A DNA stretch of 20,306 bases from a virus, in IMG/VR virus record IMGVR_UViG_3300020401_000127, positions 1-20,306 of that record; one strand, given 5' to 3'. This document shows, piece after piece, positions 1 to 4,846 of this stretch. Position numbers and translations under genes: made by a program. The notes under the pieces are model-generated. The model did no database searches. It worked only from the letters and a program-made list of their open reading frames with translations, and was not told where the DNA came from. Numbering within the stretch: position 1 is the stretch's first letter; the number at the start of each line of letters is the position of its first letter.

Positions 1-727
1 CTTCAATCATTTTTCTACATTCAGGCGACAAGAATATTTGTCGTTCAGTTTTATTTCTTATTTGTACATAACGCATCTCAAAGAAACCGCCTGACTCTTC
101 GATCAGGATAGACAATAACTTAGATCCTATGTGCATCTTTGTATCTCGACGCCAATCTAAAGTTTCAATTGCTTTTAACTTTCGTGTCCAATTACCCCAT
201 TGCCTTTGATTAAAATTTTTAGCCGTTCTAATTAGTCTAGCTGCAACATCAGGCGTACCTGTAGTTTTACTTTGTTGCTTGCTTTCTCGTAACCACTTCT
301 CGAATTCCATTTGTTGTTTGGTTGCCAATCCAATGTTCAAACATATTGTACGCGCGGGTCTGCCAAGGCCATTGTCAGACATACGAATAGACAATAAATT
401 TTTGATAGCAAGATAGGCAAGCTTGTCAGCTTCTACTTGTGGTAAATACCACCACCAAACAGGGCGCACTCCGCGCCCCGCATTGGCGATACCTTCAATT
501 GCAATCTCTTGTTCTCTTTTGATTGCGGGTATCAGGAGCGACATCTGTTCTTTAAATATCTCTCGACCAACCCCTGTATCGACTAGCCTTGTTTCTTTAT
601 CGACCAACAAGCGTCTAAACTTTTCGACGCCTTCGTTGATTGCAGCCATTTCAAACTTTACCTGTTCTTTTTCATCGGTCATTACCTCGGAAAGAACTTT
701 TGTTAATTGAGTTTGCATATCTGACAT
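1..727 (-). CDS. Phage single-subunit (T7-type) RNA polymerase, N-terminal part
   Basis: This frame runs open from an ATG at 727 off the left edge, so only about 242 N-terminal residues are visible. The conceptual protein begins MSDMQTQLTKVLSEV. It matches the layout of the T7 RNA polymerase N-terminal domain: a helical stretch with a conserved aromatic run (VWWWYLP near residues 89-95), a 'AYLAIKNLLS' helix like T7 'AYITIKTTLA', and 'MHIGSKLLSILIEESGGFFE' followed by 'IFLSPECRKMIEE', like T7 'IHVGVRCIEMLIESTGMV' and 'IELAPEYAEAIATR'. The polymerase would transcribe the phage middle and late genes. The start follows GAGGGAG, and its ATG shares one base with the upstream stop (TAATG), so translation is probably coupled. 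The catalytic palm and fingers lie outside the window. The family call is mine from recalled alignment. Confidence 0.85.
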   Translation of the reverse strand, partial: MSDMQTQLTKVLSEVMTDEKEQVKFEMAAINEGVEKFRRLLVDKETRLVDTGVGREIFKEQMSLLIPAIKREQEIAIEGIANAGRGVRPVWWWYLPQVEADKLAYLAIKNLLSIRMSDNGLGRPARTICLNIGLATKQQMEFEKWLRESKQQSKTTGTPDVAARLIRTAKNFNQRQWGNWTRKLKAIETLDWRRDTKMHIGSKLLSILIEESGGFFEMRYVQIRNKTERQIFLSPECRKMIE

Positions 728-963
728 TACTTTCTCCCTCGTTCTAGCGTTGCTTGGATTAGCTGACGAATATCATTTGACGATTGTTGATATTGTTTCT
801 TCCAATTTCTAGATCGAAAATAAAAAAATAAAATTAATCCAGGCTGAATGATAATAAACAACCACACATTAATTTCTTCGTATGAAAGACCTGTCATTGC
901 TGACAGATCGCGCAGCAATTGGATACACCAATTACACACGCTAACCATTATCTCTTGATACAT
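727..963 (-). CDS. Small single-pass membrane protein between integrase and RNA polymerase
   Basis: A 78-residue protein with one hydrophobic segment (about residues 33-50, VWLFIIIQPGLILFFYF) followed by a basic, hydrophilic C-terminal tail (RSRNWKKQYQQ... to ERGRK). The amphipathic N-terminus has two cysteines (CNWC). The ATG at 963 is preceded by AAAGGAG at good spacing and overlaps the last 23 nt of the integrase. An internal ATG (residue 6) is a weaker alternative start. The stop shares a base with the polymerase start. I do not recognise a family. The position between int and the polymerase suggests an early or lysogeny-related accessory function, but nothing visible shows what it does. 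Confidence 0.75.
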   Translation of the reverse strand: MYQEIMVSVCNWCIQLLRDLSAMTGLSYEEINVWLFIIIQPGLILFFYFRSRNWKKQYQQSSNDIRQLIQATLERGRK

Positions 964-2017
964 TCGCGCTCCTTTGATTTAAGATTTCAGTTGCCTTTCG
1001 TGACTCAACAGACGGCACTAAATGTGCATATCGTTGAGACATCTGTTCGTTCTTGTGACCAAGTAATTTACTGACAGAATATAAAGACATACCACCTTGC
1101 ACCAATCGTGATGCAAAAGTATGTCTGAATGAATGACAGGTAAATTTCCCGTATCGATCAACAAGAGTTTTTTCGTTTAATCCTGAAGCTTCGATCGCAT
1201 TCTTAATTACCCGTGTTGAATAACCACGAGGATTGCCGATCGTTCTCGAAGGAAAAACAAAACCGCTGCACTTATTGTCAAATCGTTTTGTCAGTATTTT
1301 TCTGACTCGTTCAGTACAATATATGATACCTTCGTTTGCCACTTTCGATCTATATAAATTGATCCATTGGAATTCCTTATCAACAGAATTCCAGGGCAAA
1401 CTAGCAATCTCATTGTACCTTGCGCCTGTATCAATCAAAAAGACAACCAAGTCTTTTGAATCACCTTCAGGCAGATTAGACAATAACCTTTCCTCTTCGC
1501 CTTCTAAAAGATATCTAGTCTTTTGTTCGACGAAAAGTTTTAAGTCTTTAAAGTTTTCGTTTGGCACATTGCAGTTATAATCGTTCCGTGCCTTATTGTA
1601 TACACATATCCAAAAAGTTATTTCATTGTTAATAGTCGAATGTTTTAACCCCTCGAATAGTCTTTTGTTTTTCAGCGTCAATAACCACATACGATTTAAC
1701 CTTGATATCGGTTGGTCTCCGTCGTTGTGATTTAATTTGTTTAAATAAACTTGATAGTCTTTGCCCGCCGACTTACCGAGCGCAATAGTGTCTTCAATGT
1801 ATTGTCTTGCTGCGCCCGCAATAGTCATACTTTTGTAGTTTTTTAGTTGAACTTCATCCAACTTCTGTTTGTTCTGTTGTCTGAACACAGACAAAGCTTC
1901 AGACTTCACTCGTCTCTTTGTACTCTGTTTGTGATATCTGACGATATTCCCTCTGTCATCAACTACAGGCAATGACATCCAATAGTACGGACTATCGTTT
2001 CTCTTATATACTGACAT
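941..2017 (-). CDS. int: Tyrosine-type site-specific integrase
   Basis: A 358-residue tyrosine recombinase that would recombine phage attP with host attB. The catalytic set is complete: R200 (DTGARYNEIASL), K225 in the beta-hairpin (YRSK), H295 and R298 (HSFRHTFASRL), H321 (LLGHKN) and the nucleophile Y330 (SQRYAHL). An N-terminal arm-binding-like segment (residues 1-50) and a SAM-like core-binding region (about 60-160) precede the catalytic domain. The ATG at 2017 has an AAAGGA Shine-Dalgarno. It is followed by the small membrane protein and then RNA polymerase, the int-before-RNAP order of temperate marine T7-like phages. An intact catalytic set argues for a functional enzyme. The upstream gap carries a large imperfect inverted repeat that may be regulatory or part of attP. 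Confidence 0.95.
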   Translation of the reverse strand: MSVYKRNDSPYYWMSLPVVDDRGNIVRYHKQSTKRRVKSEALSVFRQQNKQKLDEVQLKNYKSMTIAGAARQYIEDTIALGKSAGKDYQVYLNKLNHNDGDQPISRLNRMWLLTLKNKRLFEGLKHSTINNEITFWICVYNKARNDYNCNVPNENFKDLKLFVEQKTRYLLEGEEERLLSNLPEGDSKDLVVFLIDTGARYNEIASLPWNSVDKEFQWINLYRSKVANEGIIYCTERVRKILTKRFDNKCSGFVFPSRTIGNPRGYSTRVIKNAIEASGLNEKTLVDRYGKFTCHSFRHTFASRLVQGGMSLYSVSKLLGHKNEQMSQRYAHLVPSVESRKATEILNQRSANVSRDNG

Positions 2018-2048
2018 TCGTTTGTCCTTTCGTTTGCTTAATGTAAAA

Positions 2049-2122
2049 CCTTATGTCCAATGGTGAGACCATAGGTATACTATAAGTCTATAGTACACTA
2101 TAGCCCCCCAATGGGCATAAGG
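2049..2122. repeat. Nested inverted repeats upstream of the integrase (possible attP or regulator site)
   Basis: Outer arms of 15 bp at 2049-2063 and 2108-2122 are inverted repeats with 13 of 15 matches (CCTTATG-T-CCAATGG and CCAATGG-G-CATAAGG). Inside are two overlapping perfect hairpins. One is TACTATA/TATAGTA (2078-2084 and 2089-2095, loop AGTC). The other is CTATAGT/ACTATAG (2088-2094 and 2097-2103, 2-nt gap). The element lies 32 bp upstream of the integrase start. Core-type sites of tyrosine integrases, repressor operators and a structured 5' leader could all look like this; I cannot choose between them. Confidence 0.6.
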
Positions 2123-2127
2123 ATGCT

Positions 2128-2259
2128 CTAAATAACCACGAGAAGTGTTGCAAAAATGCAACAGACCAGGAATACATAACGCCATTCAAAAATTGGATAC
2201 AATGGCATTCTGTAGTGAAGCTTCTCGTGGAATCTTTTGTATAGATTATTATTATCCAT
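2128..2259 (-). CDS. 43-residue single-pass membrane protein
   Basis: A short frame with a very good AGGAG sequence five bases before its ATG at 2259. The protein begins MDNNNLYKRFHEKLHYRM and ends in a hydrophobic stretch (about residues 26-43, EWRYVFLVCCIFATLLVVI) that would span the membrane, with the polar N-terminus probably in the cytoplasm. It starts about 20 nt after the stop of the 63-residue gene and lies upstream of int in the same direction. The codons for VCCIFAT contain the palindrome described at 2146-2163. No family recognised. The size makes it uncertain, but the ribosome binding site and membrane topology support it. Confidence 0.6.
   Translation of the reverse strand: MDNNNLYKRFHEKLHYRMPLYPIFEWRYVFLVCCIFATLLVVI
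2146..2163. repeat. 18-bp palindrome, copy 1
   Basis: TGTTGCA-AAAA-TGCAACA is a perfect inverted repeat (7-bp arms, 4-bp spacer). A copy with one changed base lies at 5772-5789 upstream of the early promoter. The shared sequence suggests a binding site for one dimeric protein, but copy 1 also lies inside the coding frame of the 43-residue protein. Confidence 0.5.
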
Positions 2260-2279
2260 ATCGACTCCTGTTTATTCCG

Positions 2280-2471
2280 TTAACCTTCGAGAATTCGTTT
2301 CCAAGCTGCGCGTACTCGCTCTTGTTCGTCATCAGCATTTGACGGCAAACATTCGGCAGTTGCATCACAAAATTCTTCGACGACTTTTGAGATTATTTTG
2401 ACCGCTTGTTGCCATTCCATACGCTCGCTTGAACCCTTCCCAAAGCGGACAGGGTTTCCGCTATCTTTCAT
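2280..2471 (-). CDS. Small acidic/amphipathic early protein of unknown function
   Basis: About 63 residues from the ATG at 2471 (MKDSGNPVRFGKGSSERMEWQQ...), mostly helical by appearance, ending AAWKRILEG. The start is uncertain. The only Shine-Dalgarno (GCGAGGTG, near 2490-2485) is about 13 nt from this ATG but 7 nt from an in-frame TTG at 2477, and an in-frame GTG at 2486 overlaps the Shine-Dalgarno itself. The neighbouring gene uses an identical 15-nt Shine-Dalgarno block with 7-nt spacing, which favours the TTG. The predicted hammerhead cleavage at 2507/2506 would leave this gene as the first on its own mRNA, with a leader of about 30-35 nt. No family recognised. Confidence 0.65.
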   Translation of the reverse strand: MKDSGNPVRFGKGSSERMEWQQAVKIISKVVEEFCDATAECLPSNADDEQERVRAAWKRILEG

Positions 2472-2480
2472 TACCAATAA

Positions 2481-2495
2481 AATCACCTCGCTTTC
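2481..2495 (-). promoter_or_regulatory. Shine-Dalgarno block repeated at 2728-2742
   Basis: The 15 bases GAAAGCGAGGTGATT (minus strand) occur here and identically at 2742-2728. In both places they supply the GAGGTG ribosome binding site of the following small gene. This suggests a duplicated gene-start cassette, and its spacing supports the TTG at 2477 as the start of the downstream gene. Confidence 0.6.
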
Positions 2496-2499
2496 GGTT

Positions 2500-2556
2500 A
2501 GTTACGGACGCGGACTTTCGCCCGCGTTTCGTCCTTATGGACTCGTCAGCGTAACC
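2500..2556 (-). ncRNA. Hammerhead ribozyme, type I (stem I open), copy A
   Basis: Read on the minus strand from 2556: stem I strand GGTTACG (2556-2550), core CTGACGA (2549-2543), stem II GTCC/GGAC (2542-2539 and 2534-2531) with loop ATAA, then GAA (2530-2528). Stem III follows: ACGCGGGC (2527-2520) with GTCCGCGT (2515-2508), closing a GAAA tetraloop with one G.U pair. C17 is at 2507, and the second stem I strand CGTAACT is 2506-2500. All core positions match: C3 to A9, G12-A14, G10.1:C11.1, A15.1:U16.1, C15.2:G16.2 and C1.1:G2.1. Cleavage is expected between 2507 and 2506. The 3' end of the upstream gene, including its TAA stop in loop II, forms the 5' half of the ribozyme. Structure read by eye. 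Confidence 0.92.
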
Positions 2557-2723
2557 TTTTGATCGACTACATCGACCGCCTTTTTGTTCATCAAAATTTG
2601 ATTACAAAGAAAGGCTAAAAGTTTGTCAGACTCTGACCAATGTTTAGTCTCCTGAATCTTGGTTTGTGTAATATCCAAGTCTAGCAGGATTCTTAGCTTT
2701 ACTTTTTTCTTAGTCGAACTCAT
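2535..2723 (-). CDS. Small basic early protein whose 3' end encodes half a ribozyme
   Basis: 62 residues: a lysine-rich start (MSSTKKKVKLRILLDLDITQTKIQ) and a helical middle (SDKLLAFLCNQILMNKK), ending VTLTSP. The start follows GAGGTG with a 7-nt spacer and overlaps the end of the 58-residue gene by 14 nt, so translation is probably coupled. The last six codons (VTLTSP) and the stop are the stem I strand, CUGACGA core, stem II strand and loop of the type I hammerhead. The same bases are thus under both protein and RNA constraint. Ribosomes reaching the stop should disturb the ribozyme fold, so translation and self-cleavage could compete. No family recognised. Confidence 0.75.
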   Translation of the reverse strand: MSSTKKKVKLRILLDLDITQTKIQETKHWSESDKLLAFLCNQILMNKKAVDVVDQKVTLTSP

Positions 2724-2886
2724 CCGTAATCACCTCGCTTTCTTCCATTTCGTCTTCGGGTTGTCCGTTCTTTTCGTCTTCCGTTTCGTCTAACTTTTTA
2801 CGGAAAAATTTTAAGGTCTCTTCGACATCGATAACTACTCTATCGTTGTCGTCGAGACCCCAAAATACTCGTTGTTTTATGTGCAT
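2710..2886 (-). CDS. 58-residue acidic protein, too short for routine calling
   Basis: The frame starts at ATG 2886 (MHIKQRVFWGLDDNDRVVID), preceded by a strong AAGGAG inside the end of the methyltransferase gene, which it overlaps by 10 nt. It ends EVITDEFD. The C-terminal half is highly acidic (DETEDEKNGQPEDEMEES). It overlaps the next gene by 14 nt. Two coupled overlaps and a strong ribosome binding site support a real gene. An acidic protein beside a methyltransferase could be a DNA mimic or an adaptor, but that is only a guess from charge. No family recognised. Confidence 0.7.
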   Translation of the reverse strand: MHIKQRVFWGLDDNDRVVIDVEETLKFFRKKLDETEDEKNGQPEDEMEESEVITDEFD

Positions 2887-3980
2887 TTAACTCCTTCCAT
2901 TATTTGTTTGATTATTCCGATAGTCCACCCATTGCCGAGCATTCTATATCTTTGTGTTTTGCTGACATAATTAGTGTAATTATCGGGAACATTCTGCAAC
3001 CTTTCGCATTCAACAGGTGTAAGCTTTCGCCAACTATATTTGTCGGTTTCCTGTAAAATTAAATGATTGTCAGATTGAACGCTTGTAAGCGCGTTTGATT
3101 TATCGTCAAAACGCATTTCGTATTGTTGATTGTATTTAGTCTCATTAGCCTTTTTACGACCTCTGAGAGCGCCTATACCGATTTTAGGTTCAGTATTACC
3201 GCCCATACAAGCGTTGAGCGTTGGCGACTTGCCTTCGACGGAATAAACACGCTTTAAGATATCGTGTCCGTTAATATCGGACGCCATACCTATCTTTTTT
3301 AATCCGTCTTTTGATGTTTTTGGATTATCAATTAAAACCATTGTTCGTTGGTTTCGCTCGATAGAATTCCAATACACCGCGCCTTGATATCTAGCCGTCA
3401 AACAATGCGCCTTGCCGTTGTTTGTCATTGCCTTATGACTAGTGCCATTTTCTAGGATATCGCATAGCATTATGCCTTTATCCTCGAAATTTTTATTAAA
3501 TGGAATATTAGTCCAATATAAACGCTTTCGATGTTGCGCGCTTACAAGTGAACTATTTATCTCCACGGGTTCAACGCCAAGATATTTACTAATAATATCC
3601 TGACTCTCTTTTTTCATTTTGACATTTTCCAAAAGAAAATATTTCGGTTTTAACTCGTTGAGAATTTCAACAAAGTTAAAAAATAGTTTCGATCTTGGAT
3701 CTTCAAAATTTAATTGTTTACCCGCATAGCTGAACCCCTGACAAGGTGACCCGCCAAGAAGTAAATCTATTTTTGGAAATTTGTTATCTCTCCAAAATTT
3801 TAATACACCTCGAACATCGCCGAGGTGCATTGTATTTGGAAAATTTTCTTGAGCAACTTTGATAGCGTATTTATCAATCTCACTCGCGAAATAATTTTTA
3901 ACAGGAATCCGCGCTTGTTTTAGTGCAAGCTGACCGCAAGACATCCCGTCAAATAAAGATAAAACATTTAAACCTTCCAT
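2877..3980 (-). CDS. DNA (cytosine-5) methyltransferase
   Basis: 367 residues with the C5-methyltransferase motifs in order. Motif I is LSLFDGMSCGQLAL (about 7-20), for S-adenosylmethionine binding, in the DNMT3-like variant frequent in phages. Motif IV is GGSPCQGFS with catalytic C80. Motif VI is ENV (118-120), motif VIII is QHRKR (149-153). A long target-recognition region (about 180-315) is followed by motif IX (RKLTPVECERLQ, about 318-329) and motif X (RYRMLGNGW, about 345-353). It would transfer a methyl group to C5 of cytosine in a short site that cannot be read from the sequence. No partner restriction enzyme is present, so it is probably an orphan protecting phage DNA from host restriction. 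The ATG lies inside the end of the preceding gene, after GGAAAGG. Confidence 0.95.
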   Translation of the reverse strand: MEGLNVLSLFDGMSCGQLALKQARIPVKNYFASEIDKYAIKVAQENFPNTMHLGDVRGVLKFWRDNKFPKIDLLLGGSPCQGFSYAGKQLNFEDPRSKLFFNFVEILNELKPKYFLLENVKMKKESQDIISKYLGVEPVEINSSLVSAQHRKRLYWTNIPFNKNFEDKGIMLCDILENGTSHKAMTNNGKAHCLTARYQGAVYWNSIERNQRTMVLIDNPKTSKDGLKKIGMASDINGHDILKRVYSVEGKSPTLNACMGGNTEPKIGIGALRGRKKANETKYNQQYEMRFDDKSNALTSVQSDNHLILQETDKYSWRKLTPVECERLQNVPDNYTNYVSKTQRYRMLGNGWTIGIIKQIMEGVKCT

Positions 3981-4183
3981 TGTTTTACCTTTCCATTATC
4001 AGTTAAATAAACGGCGGTCGTCACACTTTGTAGATTTCCCTTTTTATTCTTATATTGAATATTTACGGGAATTTTTGGAAATTTACTAGCAATCTTCCTA
4101 AGACATTTTTTATAGGAATTTTCACTAATAACTTCTGTTTGTTCCGCTGACGGAACTTTGCTAATTGTGTAGTCGTATCGCAT
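3968..4183 (-). CDS. Small basic early protein, unknown function
   Basis: 71 residues (MRYDYTISKVPSAEQTEVISENSYKK...), lysine-rich. The second half looks like short beta strands (VNIQYKNKKGNLQSVTTAVYLTDNGKVKQWKV). It starts after AAAGAAAGGCTAAAAA, nearly the same leader as the 157-residue gene. It overlaps the methyltransferase start by 13 nt and shares its mRNA. Cleavage by the type II hammerhead at 4251/4250 would make it the first gene on a processed RNA with a 67-nt leader. No family recognised. A 60-residue frame overlapping it in another register is rejected. Confidence 0.75.
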   Translation of the reverse strand: MRYDYTISKVPSAEQTEVISENSYKKCLRKIASKFPKIPVNIQYKNKKGNLQSVTTAVYLTDNGKVKQWKV

Positions 4184-4221
4184 TTTTTAGCCTTTCTTTT
4201 GTTAATATTCTGATAAATAAA

Positions 4222-4281
4222 AAACCTCATCAGCGCCCGCAACACGGACGGACGCGGGCAAAAATACCCGCGTTTCGGTTT
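4222..4281 (-). ncRNA. Hammerhead ribozyme, type II (stem II open), copy B
   Basis: Read on the minus strand: stem II 3' strand AAACC (4281-4277), GAA (4276-4274), stem III ACGCGGG (4273-4267) with CCCGCGT (4258-4252) and loop TATTTTTG. Cleavage base C17 is 4251. Stem I is CGTCCG (4250-4245) with CGGGCG (4239-4234), loop TGTTG and one G.U pair. Then core CTGATGA (4233-4227) and stem II 5' strand GGTTT (4226-4222). This is the hammerhead core circularly permuted so that stem II is the open end. All conserved core pairs are present. Cleavage is expected between 4251 and 4250. The TAA stop of the upstream gene (4282-4280) provides part of stem II. Confidence 0.92.
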
Positions 4282-4753
4282 AGCCTGTTATTTGTTCGGT
4301 CGTTGTTTTTCTATCAAGATAAACGCGTAAATTTTTAGATTTAGAAATTGGTTGTCCGTGATAGGTGCAACCTGTTTTTCTAAATTCGTCTTTTACATTT
4401 TGACCTTTTACACGCATTTTATATCCGTCTTTATTTAGATAGATTTTTAAAAGTTTTATAAATTGCTTTCCAAAATCATCATTCGGGATTTTTTCAAAAG
4501 CCATTTCATAACCTACATTGTAAGTTTTATATTTTGGCGCAAGTCTATCGTAGAACGATTTAGACATTAGAGTTTTTTTAACTATTCGTAAAAGGTGGAC
4601 TAATTCCATATCAAGAATATTTATATATTCCTGTTTGCTTTCCGAAAAGTATTTTAAACCCTCGTCGTTAAAATCTTGTAAATCACACGGGAAAGCGCGC
4701 CCGTCGTTATCGTGAATTACTTTATCGATTTCTAAAAGTTTTCTTATTTGCAT
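4280..4753 (-). CDS. Early protein of unknown function between two ribozymes
   Basis: 157 residues, no family recognised. The N-terminal half is helical (LLEIDKVIHDNDGRAFPCDLQDFNDEGLKYFSE), and the C-terminal half is rich in lysine and arginine, ending with a strand-like basic stretch (KSKNLRVYLDRKTTTEQITG). Two cysteines are isolated (FPCDL and TGCTYH), so a metal site is not obvious. The start at 4753 follows AAAGAAAGGCTATAAA, the same leader type as the 71-residue gene. It is flanked by type II hammerheads on both sides, so processing would release it as a monocistronic mRNA with a 5'-hydroxyl end and a 63-nt leader. Confidence 0.8.
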   Translation of the reverse strand: MQIRKLLEIDKVIHDNDGRAFPCDLQDFNDEGLKYFSESKQEYINILDMELVHLLRIVKKTLMSKSFYDRLAPKYKTYNVGYEMAFEKIPNDDFGKQFIKLLKIYLNKDGYKMRVKGQNVKDEFRKTGCTYHGQPISKSKNLRVYLDRKTTTEQITG

Positions 4754-4788
4754 TTTATAGCCTTTCTTTTGTTTGTTCTAACTCGGTT

Positions 4789-4844
4789 ATCCTCGTCAGC
4801 GCCGACATAATCGACGGACGCGAGCAATTGCCCGCGTTTCGGAT
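4789..4844 (-). ncRNA. Hammerhead ribozyme, type II (stem II open), copy C
   Basis: Read on the minus strand: stem II 3' strand ATCC (4844-4841), GAA (4840-4838), stem III ACGCGGGC (4837-4830) with GCTCGCGT (4825-4818), loop AATT and one G.U pair. Cleavage base C17 is 4817. Stem I is CGTCGA (4816-4811) with TCGGCG (4805-4800), loop TTATG and one G.U pair. Then core CTGACGA (4799-4793) and stem II 5' strand GGAT (4792-4789). Cleavage is expected between 4817 and 4816. Copies B and C share stem III and the open-stem-II layout but differ in stem I, stem II and loops with pairing kept, which is covariation supporting a conserved RNA fold. Confidence 0.92.
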
Positions 4845-4846
4845 TT

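Noticed and set aside
2049-2122. A tRNA gene (7-bp terminal pairing CCTTATG/CATAAGG, 74 nt long)
   Set aside because: It has no T-loop TTCRANY sequence, no plausible D or anticodon arm, and the inner hairpins are incompatible with a cloverleaf.
2145-2342. 65-residue plus-strand frame
   Set aside because: It lies antisense to the 43- and 63-residue genes, has no ribosome binding site, and no other plus-strand gene is supported.
2507-2530. Rho-independent terminators at the GC-rich hairpins after stop codons (also at 4252-4273 and 4818-4837)
   Set aside because: The hairpins lack a following U-run on the minus strand and are fully explained as stem III of hammerhead ribozymes.
4063-4245. 60-residue frame on the minus strand starting inside ribozyme copy B
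   Set aside because: It starts in stem I of the ribozyme, has no ribosome binding site and overlaps the 71-residue gene, which has the conserved AAAGG leader.
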